A DNA stretch of 64,000 bases, from positions 310,001 to 374,000 of the forward strand of contig JBDOQK010000026.1 in the NCBI GenBank assembly GCA_040437565.1, read 5' to 3'. Each line of letters opens with the position of its first letter. Within the stretch, counting starts at the first letter, position 1. The notes under the pieces were generated by a model. The model saw only the letters and a program-made list of their open reading frames with translations, was not told the DNA's origin and did not search any database. Positions 45,400 through 59,248 of this stretch are shown here, piece by piece. A program made the translations under genes and the position numbers. The DNA is from Albugo candida (taxonomy: Eukaryota > Oomycota > Peronosporomycetes > Albuginales).

Positions 45400-48377
45400 C
45401 TAATCAATAAAGTCAATCGCCTTTAACATTGCGGTCAGATGATTTTTTTCATGATCACTGAAATTACGATTATGGCCGCAATGTAGCGGTAGAAGAATTC
45501 CAGCATCACAATAGCTTGCGCTTTCCTTCCTTTTCAAGCTCACTACAGAATCACCCGCCTCACCCAACTTCAATCCAGTAAGATCCTGCTGCTTCCACCG
45601 TTCTTGTATCGTGGTCCAAAGGAACTGAATCATCACATAGAGGAAGCTAATGTCGGGATCTTGTAAAGGCTTATCTTGATATTGTCTGATGATTGTCTGC
45701 ATGTTGCAATATACGGAATGTAGGATTAAAGGCTGTATAAGTAATTCATTCCTTTCAAATGGATGACACGTTGTAATTGATCGTTGAGAATACGCTAATT
45801 TGCCTCCCCATAACAAAAGTGACGCTGTCCATGCACGGATACGCTCGTGTCCTCCTGATTCAGCTGCCTGTAATAGCGTTTGACCACAATATCCATCCAT
45901 CGATGCTAATTGCATCCAAATATAACCAATAATATCGTGGGGGAATCCCAATTCATTCAATTGCGAATTTAATTCCGATATCAGATGGGAGTCTTCGTCT
46001 GTATCAATACAAAAAGTTTCTTCACTGAGGGATTTGAGCTCCCTCAAGTTTATGCAAGTTTGAGGATCACAATCCACTTCTGAGGGTGAGGTATTTTCTC
46101 GACTGTACTCAAATGCCCGATGGGCGATGGAGATGATGGAAAAGCTGAAACGCCGGAGAAGATCTTCAGTCAGACAGCCTCCAGTGATTGGCATGGCGTT
46201 TCTCCATCGGTGACGATGAACATTCGTGCACTTTGTAGGTAGGCCTGGACCACATTGCGGTATAAATGCACCAGATTGTGCAAATATTAACATAGGCTCC
46301 GGAAGATCAAACTTTGTGTCTCCTACTTCAAGCTTCAATGCGATCCCGGTCTTCAATGATGCGCCGTCCAGAATTATCTGTAAAACACTCTGAGTGAGGG
46401 TATCCTATCTATGTGACCAAATGAGAGTACCTCATCATCCGGATCCGAACACACTATTTTAGGACACGATGCGGAGAGGTAATTCGATACGACATCCGTA
46501 TTCCATCGGGTGATTGTCCTGATGACGGGAGCTGTCCACTTGGCGATCAACCGTTGTGAAAGAGCTGGGATACTTGCAAATGTTCGATCGGCCACCAGTA
46601 CTCCGATTCCTGGGCATTGGGAAGCTACATACGTTGCAACCAGACCCTACTCGAGAGATCGATGAGTTATGTATTCAAATGAGTCGCTCACTCACGCCGA
46701 TAGACTCGCCGTGAATACCAATTTTTGTAAATGTACGTGTAGCTTTTATGTGAGCTATGATGGCCACCGCATCAGCATTATTTACCCCTGGATCAGGACG
46801 ACCTTTATTCCGTCCATAGCCGCGATAATTGTACACCAGTACATTACATCCACGCTCAGTATAAAAACGAACCCAATCGGTCTGAATATGATGAAATTCA
46901 TATAAACCACCATTTGGATTGCACAACACCATAATCGGTTTCTCAGAGTGACTTTCAGTATTTGCGCTTGCTGATAGAAACATCGCGTCGATATGCTGTC
47001 CATTGTGTCCAGTGATCCAAACTTGTTCACCTCGCTACAAGCAATCCGATAGCGTCAAGATTGACACAACTAGGCGACTAGTTGCAACTCACGAATTTTA
47101 CGCTCAGATCCGCGCGCATTAGATCGAGGTTAGCGATAAAATGAGACTGATTTTTCTTTCGTAAACTCAATTGTTCGATTGCCCATTTGAGATTCTTAGG
47201 TGTCTACAGAACAATAACAATACTGTGATTGAGCAGAGACAGGAAAACATCAATCTGACCTTTTCCGAAACTCCACCAAGTAATGGTATACAATCGCGAA
47301 TTTGAACTTCGAGTGCCTCAAGAGAATTTGCGAAAGGATTTTCTTTTGTTGAAATGAGACTTTTGTTTTTAGCATCCATTTCGGACATTGCTGAGAGCTT
47401 TGAAAAAGATTCCGTCGGAAATTGTGTAATTTCACTTCGAATAATATTTTCGGTGCCCGAGCGCTGATTGTCTGTATTTGTACGAAATATATCACTTTCT
47501 ACCATCATTTCCAGTTCGCAAAGTGTTCTCAATAAGACAGCACCATGAGCGTTTATAATCCCTTGCTATACACATACTTTCTGAGTCCATACAAATAATC
47601 AAACTCAGTTTCAAATACCTCTTTGATTGCCCTTAGAGCGCTTGTTAATACTGAACACTGTTCGAAAGACTGTCTAAAGCTGAGAGTCACTTGTTCGTGT
47701 TTGAGAGTATACGATCGATTATTTTCATAATTTTGATCGTTTTTCAAGAACTAAGACAAAGCGCTCATTAGTTACGTATGTGGAGGCACCTAGTGAATAA
47801 ATCACTTGCTTTAATCAGGTGTTGAGTGGATTCCAGCATCAGTTGAATTTTTCGCGACTGAAGACGTGCATAGGCTTGTTCTCCTTCACGAGTCACAACA
47901 TCCAATTGTCCGGGATACACAAGTATCGTAATTAATCGACGAATTCCATAGATCAAAATTATGAGAATTAGTAAGAGTAACCCCAATGGACTGATGAGAT
48001 AAATGGTCCAATAAATCAGCCACCAGCAAGAAAGGAAAATAATGTTTCCAAGTGCGTACACCATAAATGTCAAAAGAGGTTTCTACACACTCCACTGAGT
48101 TCAGACATCAATTATACGTAAACGTGGATAATACCGTCACAATGATGCGATACGGCCACCATAGTTGTGTGGCTAATGGAGTGAAAGATAGATACTGCAG
48201 GAAATCAGTCGTGTAAAGCAAAACCAGAAGCGAATGACTTGTACCAGTGCATACACATGCGTGCAAATAGTTGGCGCATTGTTGTGAGAGTTTGACATAA
48301 TCGTTACTGAATCGTTGATTCCACCAATCATAGGATATTATTTCGAGTTTGTACCAATCAACTTGCATTATTATCAC
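45400..48377 (-). CDS. membrane-anchored alpha/beta hydrolase
   Basis: Eight exons: 48135-48377, 47810-48082, 47578-47750, 47260-47527, 47093-47203, 46696-47034, 46431-46646 and 45400-46377 (866 aa). Two or more membrane helices in the first 150 residues (YALGNIIFLSCWWLIYWTIYLI, then LGLLLLILIILIYG) precede a coiled segment and the hydrolase fold: PIMVLCNPNGG, NVLVYNYRGYGRNKGRPDPG, nucleophile GESIG (about 465-469), an acid in SDPDDE (about 538) and a terminal HCGHN histidine (about 840). The fold resembles ABHD-type serine hydrolases, but about 290 residues are inserted between acid and histidine. Intron 2 (47751-47809) is a GC-AG intron starting GCAAGT, which is the only way I found to keep the frame open. 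Substrate unknown; lipid or protein thioester are possible. Confidence 0.75.
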
Positions 48378-50975
<2,598 letters not shown>

Positions 50976-51064
50976 GCGTTTGTTTGGAATTGCATCTGTC
51001 GGAATCAAAAGTTTGATGAATCAATTCTTTGTGCTATATTTCTGAGCTTATCTGACAATCATAT

Positions 51065-53880
51065 TTACGGGCTGGTTGTTCCTAGAAAATCGTCCATATT
51101 CAAGCTCTGGACATCAAAGTCATTTTTCTCTGTGGGCGGCAATTGCTTGGTTGCGGCTTGATTCGCCTTCATTTGAGCTTTCTGAAGCGCTTTTTCAGCG
51201 GCAGCAGCTGCTTTTTGTGCTTTTTCTCTCTCTTTCATGGCTTTTTCACGCTCTTTTGCTGCCTTCTTGTCCACACTTGTCTGCTTATCTCGCGATGTGA
51301 GACTCTTTTTCTTCTTCGATATTGACTTTGAGACAGTCTCCAAGCCTGCAGCTTCCTTTTCCAGCGATGAGGGCATAAGCTTTTGAATGTGTCTGACAAG
51401 CTCTTGATGCGCCCGAAGTGCATCACTGGAAATAGTTGGCAAGATCTCAATTTCTTTTCGTCGAAGAGTAGCTACAGCGACCTGAAGGCTTGACAATTCC
51501 ATCTCAATTGCATCTCTCGATCGAAGTCCTGTGCGTCCAAGCACAGTCTCGTACTGAGCGAAGAAATCGATAAAGCTCTAAGACAGCCAAATTGCATGAG
51601 TACAGCTACATGGTACCATCTGTAGTAGCCTCACGCACCGCGAAATCGCTCTCAATCAGTGTCGCAGTAGTTTCAGAATGCAAAATGGGGGACATTCGGG
51701 CAAGAATACGCTTATGATACTCTGTCTGACAACGTTCCAAGCAAAATCGTACAATTTTGGAAAAGAAAAAGACCCCGCTGATCCACTTTTGCAAATCTTC
51801 AAAGTAATCAGCGAGTGTGGCCAAAAGACTTTCAACGACCGGATCGCCTTCATCCCACTTTTTGCTGAGCCATAATCCAAATGTATCCTTCAAAAACGCG
51901 ATGTAAACTGAAGACGGGACAAAATGCAAAGCGAAATCTTTCTCACATTTTCCATTTCTGCAAATATTTTCTTCGTAATCAATTCACAGCCACACATTGC
52001 TAGCTTTACAATTTCACTCGATGTGACGTCCAGTTGATCGCCAATGAATGCATCAAAGGCTATTTTCTCGTCCGCATTCTTCTCACCAAAATATATTTCT
52101 TGTACGACTTCTGGACATTTCGCCTGGCGTAGAAATTAGCAATTTTTATGCGTATGATAGTACTCACTTGCAAGACGTCAGTATCATTGATAAAGGAGCA
52201 AATGACATCGATGTCGATGGCGTCGCAATCTGACACGATGCTTTTGTATCGTATTGTAAGCTCGTCCAACAAATTCTTCAAACACGACATCACAACGCGG
52301 CCAAGAAGTTTACCAGTAAGCCATTCTTGACCGATTGAAATCTGCGACTTGATTATATTCACAATATCATTCGGTCGCGTGGATTGAAGCTCTCCATTCG
52401 GTCCAGCTACATGATCTTCTTCACGTTGCCATATATTTGTGATCCAAATGTGAATCTGACTTTGAATTTGAGTCAGATAAAAGTTCATAAGCGTCGATGA
52501 ATTCTCATCTAATACGACCGAGGTACGCGCCCGGCTGATATTAAGTATCTCTGTGTTGAAGAATTCGATCCATTGAACCAATTGTAATCGTTGTGCCATT
52601 CCCAAATCGGAGCTCGTACAGAGCTTTGTGATTTCTACTTCGAGAGTCTTTGTGTAGATACGCGTATAAAGCTGGATTATATCAATCTCTGGTGGAAATA
52701 ATTTGGCCACATCCGCCTGTACTACTTCCAGGTCCATCATCAAATTGTTTGCAACCTCCAAACTCGCATCAAATACGCTCTTTTTGTTCATGATGGCGTT
52801 ATTCTCTGCGTTTCTAAAGTTTTTCTCGATTCGTTCTACAATCTGTCGTATAATCTCTTTCTCACATCGGACAAACCACGTCAGTTTACTATCGGCGACA
52901 ACTTGCAACTGAGAGTCTAAAGTATCACGATTTGCGTTCTCAACGCGCTTACGGCGTTCTTCCATCAAGTCAAGAACCTCGAAAGCTGCTTTGAGCCGTG
53001 TCTGGTCTATTTGAGCAATCTGAATGCAATTGTGCATACAGCCCCAAATCTCACGCATAATGAGGTCATACGTGGTCTTGATAGCATTCACGCGAGATGA
53101 CATGAGCGAAAGAATTCGCATTTGTGCTTTACTACGACACACGGACTCAGTCCTTAGACATCTCGAATTATTTATACTCACCTTGATCCAAGTTCATCTG
53201 TTTTCTCAACTCCAGCATTTTGAAGCTACGATCGACAATTGGCACCGATTCAATTCCTATCGGAATATATTATCTCTTACTTCATGGAACATATTCTGCG
53301 CCCAATCGTCATACGATTGCCACTGCATGTAACTTGATAGTATACTGCACTTCCTGTGCTCCGTTATTTGCTGGAGCTCTAATAGCTATGACAAAGGCGT
53401 CAAGGTAAGATACTTGTGTAGAAAAGTTCTGATGGACCTTTGAAGGCATATTTTGATAAAATAAAATCTGCGACTCGACCTCACAGGCATTTCTTCGAGC
53501 GATGCTGATGTCTGCAGATAGCTTGGGTTGCTTTACTTCGCTCTGCATTTTTTGACACCACGATTGCATTTCATTAAAACTCGAGCAGATCTCGTTGGCG
53601 ATATTTTGCGTTTTCAGCAATTCGCTCGCTCGCTCAATCTCGTCGATATGAGCCTGCGCGAATGAATTTAGCTTCCCTTTTGTATTTCTCTGTTTGATGA
53701 GATAATTTTTCTTAATCTCATCAAGCTATTTTTGCAGTAAGAAGATCAGCAATAACATTAAAATGAGTTTTTACGTCAAACCAAATGGCTATTGATAAAG
53801 GATCCTTCTGTGAATCCTCTAAGTTTTATTCGGAGAATCTCAATAGGATCTTGCGCTTCTTTCTCGAGTAAAGAAATCAT
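51065..53880 (-). CDS. SEC6: exocyst subunit Sec6 (EXOC3)
   Basis: Eight exons: 53782-53880, 53414-53725, 53281-53322, 53182-53225, 52168-53131, 51947-52123, 51639-51887 and 51065-51577 (799 aa; yeast Sec6 is 805). Introns are 44-91 nt. Helical throughout. Sec6-like segments are FPPEIDIIQLYTRIYTKTLE, QLVQWIEFFNTEIL, NGELQSTRPNDIVNIIKSQI and the C-terminal LWLSKKWDEGDP. Two small exons (42 and 44 nt) carry the region just before the main exon; their phases are consistent but the sequence is weakly conserved, so they are the least certain part. Sec6 is a core exocyst rod that tethers secretory vesicles at the plasma membrane. The last 80 residues are a Lys/Ala-rich extension ending NMDDFLG. It converges with the reductase gene (89 bases). 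Confidence 0.82.
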
Positions 53881-54385
53881 TCTTTGTGACGCTTAACTCA
53901 AATCCTATCTATATATAAGCTCAAGCAGAGCTCAGGACGAAATCCCGGATACTTCGGGTCGATATAAAATATATTGAGTCAGAGCTTTGAACTGTGAGAT
54001 ACTTGACCAACTTACTCCTCTTACAATTTCAACTACAGGCAGAAACCTCTATTCTCGCTACCTAAACCCAACTGTTTACTGCGCACAGGCGAATGTGCAC
54101 GCTCTATCTCTTCTTCTAACCACATACGATATTGCTAACTACTGAGGCAGCAATCAATTTGCTTGCTATGTCATCGAAGATACCGAAAATGTCTTAAAAG
54201 CATCACTATTTGTGTTATTTAGAGTCAGTATCACAAAACGCCAGCTAGTTTTGCATTAGTATTATGTGCACATAGCTGCCACACAGAACCCTTTGCACAC
54301 TGTGTCACTAGCGTTAGAATTAAGTCAATTGCTTTGACGCGACTACTTGTGTAATAACATACTTTTGCAAGCAGTAAATCGAAAA
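53881..54385. other. divergent intergenic between Sec6 and TMF
   Basis: Non-coding; promoters of both genes should lie here. Nothing else was recognised. Confidence 0.45.
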
Positions 54386-56659
54386 ATGTCATGGAGTCAG
54401 CAATGGAATTCACGCATAAATGTGACTTCATTGGTATCACTTGGAATTGAGCAAGTTGCCAAGCTGAAGGAAGACGTGGAGAAACAATTTGATCACCTGG
54501 TTATCACCGACGTGAATTCGTCTTCTCCAAAACGCGACGCAAGCGATCATTTAAGTGCACAATTGACATCGGGTCTCCCGACTGGTGATCTTCCGGATGG
54601 AGAAATCCCACACAATTCAGCGCTATCAAATGACGAAGAAGAAGGAGGAGAAATTGATGATGAGGAAAAGCAAGTAGCATCCGTCGAAGCAGAGATTGAG
54701 AATTGTGAAGATCAGTTAGATACCATCACCGATCCATTCCCAGTGAACGAGGAGAGCATCCATGCTACGGACCCGGGAGAGTGCAATGACGCGGAAGACT
54801 TTGAGAAAAATGAGATGGAAGGCACTAAGGACTCACCTCTGAAGATTGATTGTGAGGGAGAAATTTCAATGAGGGATCCACTCATTAAATTGAGGGAAGA
54901 AGTCCTCACACGTGAGAAACAGCTACTCATGGCAAATGAGACCACTGCAGAGCTCCATAATGCTTTGGATGCCACTTGTCATCGAGAAGTACTTGCGGCT
55001 GAGAAGAATCAATTGCTTGTAAAAGAAATTGAGCAACTGAGAAGTGAAAAAAGCAAATGGCAGCGGAGAGAAGATGAGGGAAGGCAGACCTCACAAGAAA
55101 TGGAACGTCTTCAGCAAGCTCTTACATCGAAAGAAGCACAATTACAAAGTCTTTTGGAAGAAGGGAATGCACTTTCGATAAAACAGGCGCAAACAGAGCA
55201 AAGAATCCGACGAATTCGACGGGAAAAAGACGAGCAAACGGAAGCCTATATACAGCTGCAAACAAAGTTCCAGAAGGCGGACGAGGCATGCATCGAGTCA
55301 AAGGCCAGGTTGGCTTCATTACAAGAAAAAAACACGACGCTGAAAGCTACGATAGAGCAGTATCAGCGTGATTTGACGATGCGTTCACAGCAGATTGAGC
55401 GACTTGAAGAGGACATGGAGGCTGCTCGTAAAGAATCACAAAGTCTCCAGCAGCAAAATAAGCATTTACAGCATACATTGACCTCACTCGAAGAAGAACG
55501 TGAAATCGATTCGAAGGTACAAAGAGACACTGACACGTTTGAACGAGAAAAAACACAATTGGAGCAAAATTTATGCATTTTTAGACAAAAATGCGAGGAT
55601 CTTGAGCACGAAAACTTACGTCGAGAAAACAATGCACGAAATGAGATTATCGATCTCAAGCAGAAGTGGCAGAAAGCACTCCGCCAAATTGACTGTATGA
55701 ATGCAACGATCACGGAAGCTACACAACCATTCCATCAACAGGTTCGAGCACTCCAACAAGAACAAAGAGCGTGTCAGAAAGCTTGGAATCTGACTGAAAC
55801 CAAATTACAGCAAACTCTCGAAGAAGAACGCAAACGGAATGAAGCAGTACAAAATACTCACATTCAGTTGAAGCTGAAGATTGACGCATTAGAGACTAAG
55901 AACGCTTCACTTCAAACGAGCTTGATGCTGGAGAAAGAAGCGCTCAAGCTGGCAAGGGAAAAGCTCCAATTCGAACGCAATGATCAAAAGCTTCATAAGG
56001 AAGCTGCTGCTGGAGAAAAGCTGTTCGAAGTATCGCAACAAGTTGTCTCCTTACAGGAACAGCTTCGATTGAAGCAAACCGAATACAAAGAAACGATTGA
56101 GCAGCAAAGAATGCGCATCGAATCTCTTTTGATGCAAGTAAAAGATACGCAAGCTCTGAGAGAAGCAAAAATAGCTGAATTGGCGCTTCTACGATCGGAA
56201 CTGAATCAACTGATCGGATCAAAAAGCTCGCTCTCGCACATCGCCGACACTGACAAAAAACGGAACAGCAATAACCATGCCGAGCACGGGCAATTGACAA
56301 GAATCGATTCAGGCAATTCAGGGGCATACGTCTTCGATTTGAGTCATTTACAACAAACACTTCGACTTCGAGAAGGCGAAAATCAGCTTTTGAAGCAGCA
56401 ATTGTGCGACCTGAAAAGCAAGCAAAAAGCGCTTACCGAGCAATTGATTCGTTTGACATCTGAGAATGCAACTTTGCAATCCGAAACTCAGCAAAAAGAA
56501 CAGATTTTCAACCAGAAGCAACAGATCGAAGCTCGATATCAGCTGTTATTGGAATTGTTTGGCGAGAAAGAAGAGGAAATCGAAGAACTCCAAGCAAAAT
56601 TGACGCAGATCCACAATCTGTATGGAAAGTCAAATGCCACTAATGACACTTCGACCTGA
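54386..56659 (+). CDS. TMF/Sgm1-like golgin coiled-coil protein
   Basis: One exon, 757 aa from the Met at 54386 (MSWSQQW; an in-frame Met 13 codons upstream is less typical). A short N-terminal segment is followed by an acidic linker (about 50-170), then continuous coiled coil from about 180 to the end. The tail RYQLLLELFGEKEEEIEELQAKL is very like the C-terminal Rab6-binding end of TMF1 ('LLELYGEK...VEEL'), and LREEVLTREKQLL with later heptads matches the TMF mid-region. TMF golgins tether vesicles at the Golgi and bind Rab6. Its stop is 81 bases from the convergent TRM112 stop. Confidence 0.8.
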   Translation: MSWSQQWNSRINVTSLVSLGIEQVAKLKEDVEKQFDHLVITDVNSSSPKRDASDHLSAQLTSGLPTGDLPDGEIPHNSALSNDEEEGGEIDDEEKQVASVEAEIENCEDQLDTITDPFPVNEESIHATDPGECNDAEDFEKNEMEGTKDSPLKIDCEGEISMRDPLIKLREEVLTREKQLLMANETTAELHNALDATCHREVLAAEKNQLLVKEIEQLRSEKSKWQRREDEGRQTSQEMERLQQALTSKEAQLQSLLEEGNALSIKQAQTEQRIRRIRREKDEQTEAYIQLQTKFQKADEACIESKARLASLQEKNTTLKATIEQYQRDLTMRSQQIERLEEDMEAARKESQSLQQQNKHLQHTLTSLEEEREIDSKVQRDTDTFEREKTQLEQNLCIFRQKCEDLEHENLRRENNARNEIIDLKQKWQKALRQIDCMNATITEATQPFHQQVRALQQEQRACQKAWNLTETKLQQTLEEERKRNEAVQNTHIQLKLKIDALETKNASLQTSLMLEKEALKLAREKLQFERNDQKLHKEAAAGEKLFEVSQQVVSLQEQLRLKQTEYKETIEQQRMRIESLLMQVKDTQALREAKIAELALLRSELNQLIGSKSSLSHIADTDKKRNSNNHAEHGQLTRIDSGNSGAYVFDLSHLQQTLRLREGENQLLKQQLCDLKSKQKALTEQLIRLTSENATLQSETQQKEQIFNQKQQIEARYQLLLELFGEKEEEIEELQAKLTQIHNLYGKSNATNDTST

Positions 56660-56740
56660 CAAATTTGTGAGATTGCCACTTCACCAGTCAATCAAAACCA
56701 TCATCATTCTATATTACATGGAGCATTCATGTTCCAAGTA

Positions 56741-57327
56741 TCATAATTCATCATCCTGCAGCATCATATTCGGGACTGCGTTTGTGATGGGATAACTGCG
56801 CTCACAATGACTGCATACAAGTTCTCCTTCTACAACGTTCACCTAAAGAAACCACAAGTTATGGCGATATGATCAGCGGAAAATGAATCCTTTCTTACAT
56901 CGAAAATGACGCGATGAATTCGACGTAATAAAAGATCTTGATCGCGCCAATCGGATGGAAGTGGTTCCATCAGCACTGGAACATCGGGATGACTCAACTA
57001 CGAACAACATTGGAGCTAATCGAAGAGGAAGAATGAACCATCAACGCACGTCTCGAGTAGCCTGACAAAGCGCTTTGTAGTCGATTGAATCCATCACATG
57101 AAGGATGAATGCTTTGCTGTAAACGGTTTCCGCGATGACAACGCTATCGTCTTCGGATGCCATAATCTACTTCAATTCAATTCTCGTTTACATTGGAGTG
57201 CATAGATTGTGGTATACATTACTTTGAGTATTGAATTGCCTGAATTGCATTCAGAAATATCGCTGCCTATCGTCTCACGACACGCACGAACGTTGCAAAG
57301 AAGCATATTGTGCATTAAAATCCGCAT
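56741..57327 (-). CDS. TRM112: TRM112, methyltransferase-activating subunit
   Basis: Four exons: 57223-57327, 57050-57166, 56899-56997 and 56741-56842; introns of 52-56 nt are all phase 0; 140 aa. The start MRILMHNMLLCNV matches the family N-terminus (MxLLTHNxL) and ILKI, created at the first junction, matches too. MDSIDYKALCQATRD, LLLRRIHRVIFDV, VNVVEGELVCSHC and SYPITNAVPNMML complete the fold, including the zinc-site cysteines. TRM112 stabilises several tRNA, rRNA and eRF1 methyltransferases. Each exon is under 120 nt, so no single frame shows the gene. It starts 144 bases from ECHS1 on the opposite strand. Confidence 0.88.
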
Positions 57328-57471
57328 GATTGACCACGAGATCGACGCAATTTGGTTGGCTTAGCGGTATTTTGTAGATTGTTTCGATTGGTGAATAAGA
57401 GATGATATTATCCAATTAGAGACGATTTCTGAGAAGGAATCTTGAGCAGCTCGTTCTAAAACATTTTGCTG
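57328..57471. promoter_or_regulatory. shared divergent promoter of TRM112 and ECHS1
   Basis: Only 144 bases separate two divergent start codons, so both promoters must lie in or overlap this stretch. No specific motif is claimed. Confidence 0.5.
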
Positions 57472-58541
57472 ATGCTTGCTCGATTGACACATTCGCGAAG
57501 CGCTGCAAGCTCATTCACACGACTTTTTGGAAGCAAAGGTTTCTAGAGTTTCTTTGCTCTCATGATTTGTGAAAATAGATGTGAACATCGTCTCTACTTC
57601 CTTGCAGCAAAGTATGAACACATCATAGCTGAGGCAAAGGAAAATGTGGGAATCATCACATTGAATCGCCCAAAGGTATTGCCCGATTAAATGAATTCTG
57701 TATATGAAAACAGAATGATGTTATAGGCGCTAAATGCACTATGCACACCACTAATTCATGAAGTGAATACGGCAGCACATGCTTTTGATGCCGATGAAAG
57801 CGTTGGTGTTATCGTATTAACTGGAAATGAAAAGGCTTTTGCAGGTATAACCACAAATCCAGCTTCCAGACGACATTAATACTATCCACCAATCGTAGCT
57901 GGTGCGGATATAAAAGAAATGGCCCCAAAAAATTTCATTGATGTCTATGCTACAAACATGTTTGAGGACTGGCGAGAAATCACCAAAATTCGAAAACCGG
58001 TAATCATATGGGCGGCGGCCTTTTTTTTCCATTTCTTATATCATGTTTGTTTAAGGTTATAGCTGCTGTCAATGGATATGCACTTGGAGGTGGTTGTGAA
58101 CTCGCTATGATGTGCGATATAATCATCGCAGGGGAATCGGCAATTTTTGGCCAACCTGAAGTAAAACTCGGTACCATTCCTGGTGTCGGTGGAACTCAAC
58201 GCCTAGTTCGCGCTATTGGCAAATCCAAAGCCATGGAAATGGTGTTGACGGGGAATACGATTTCTGCCCAGCAAGCTGAGCGTGACGGTCTGGTGGCTAA
58301 AGTTGTCCCTTCTGATCAACTCTTGGTGGAAACCTTAAAGATAGCATCCACAATTGCCTCCTACTCACATCCGATCATCAAAATGGCAAAGGAAGCGATA
58401 AATGTTGCCTATGAACAATCCCTTCAGGAAGGTCTAAAATTTGAGCAACGGCTCTTCTGGAGCTCTTTCGGGACAAAAGATCAGAAAGAAGGGATGGCGG
58501 CTTTTGTTGAGAAGCGGAAGGCCAGTTTTTCTCACAAATGA
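57472..58541 (+). CDS. ECHS1: mitochondrial short-chain enoyl-CoA hydratase (crotonase)
   Basis: Five exons: 57472-57538, 57608-57675, 57727-57844, 57899-57999 and 58056-58541, 279 aa (human 290). The first exon encodes an Arg/Ser-rich presequence ([19 protein letters not shown]) for mitochondria. Then [26 protein letters not shown] (split by an intron), GADIKEM, the oxyanion and catalytic-glutamate region [13 protein letters not shown], and the second glutamate in [19 protein letters not shown]. It hydrates trans-2-enoyl-CoA in beta-oxidation. Both catalytic glutamates are present. It works in the same pathway as the dienoyl-CoA reductase at 48790. Confidence 0.93.
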
Positions 58542-59248
58542 TTTGTTTCGTTGCAGTGAAAATTCGTATGGCCACTAGTTACTGAACATGAAATATCAAT
58601 GTTTTTCTAAATCTGATCGTGAAAGGTCAAAACGACCCCTGAAAAGATTCCCAAAATTCGGAGGTGGGATGTGACTAAATGTGTATATTTAGTCAACGAT
58701 AAACTGATATTCTTATTGCGCCAAAAGTCTATTACGGTGCTTTCGGCAACACTGAAAAGTCTGTGATAGTGTCCTTTCAAACTGTTTGCGCATCTCAAAA
58801 TTCGGAGGCGAAATGTGTGTATTTAGTCAACGATGAAGTAATATTCTTATTGCACCGAAAGTCTATTACGATCCTTTCGGCAACACTGAAAACTCTGTGA
58901 CAGTGTCCTTTTAAACTGTTTGCGCATCCTAATGACTGATACAAAAAAAGTGCTTTCTAATTCTTCGATTCGAAAATCACACTGTAGCGAAAAAACAAAA
59001 GCAATACCAATGTACACCAAGAGAAATCCTGTAGTCAATTCAAATTAATTATGGGTAGTTTTTTCATACAGAAACTGGAAACGTAATGCTTTTTTTCGGA
59101 ACGATGCTGAAAATTTGTGGCTCAGGGAAACAGCAACGTAAATTTTTCAGCCTAGAAGAAGCATGCATTTGTGCTATCCTCACTTTTCAATTTCCATTGA
59201 CCATCAAAACTCCAGCTACTCAACTGCATCGTTTTGTCAACACAATCC
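58542..59248. other. intergenic region with tandem repeat
   Basis: Non-coding; contains the two-copy repeat at 58653-58930. An ATG-rich stretch before 59249 has no protein-like frame. Confidence 0.5.
58653..58930. repeat. imperfect tandem repeat, two copies of about 144 bp
   Basis: Copy 1 spans 58653-58796 and copy 2 spans 58797-58930. Both run from AAAATTCGGAGG through TATTTAGTCAACGAT, TCTATTACG, TTTCGGCAACACTGAAAA to ACTGTTTGCGCAT. Differences are scattered substitutions plus about ten bases lost in copy 2. No coding role. It could be a local duplication or part of a dispersed repeat. Confidence 0.8.

Noticed and set aside
53226-53280. 24-nt intron ending at GATAG within Sec6
   Set aside because: Too short and it leads to a stop; the longer 55-nt intron keeps the frame.
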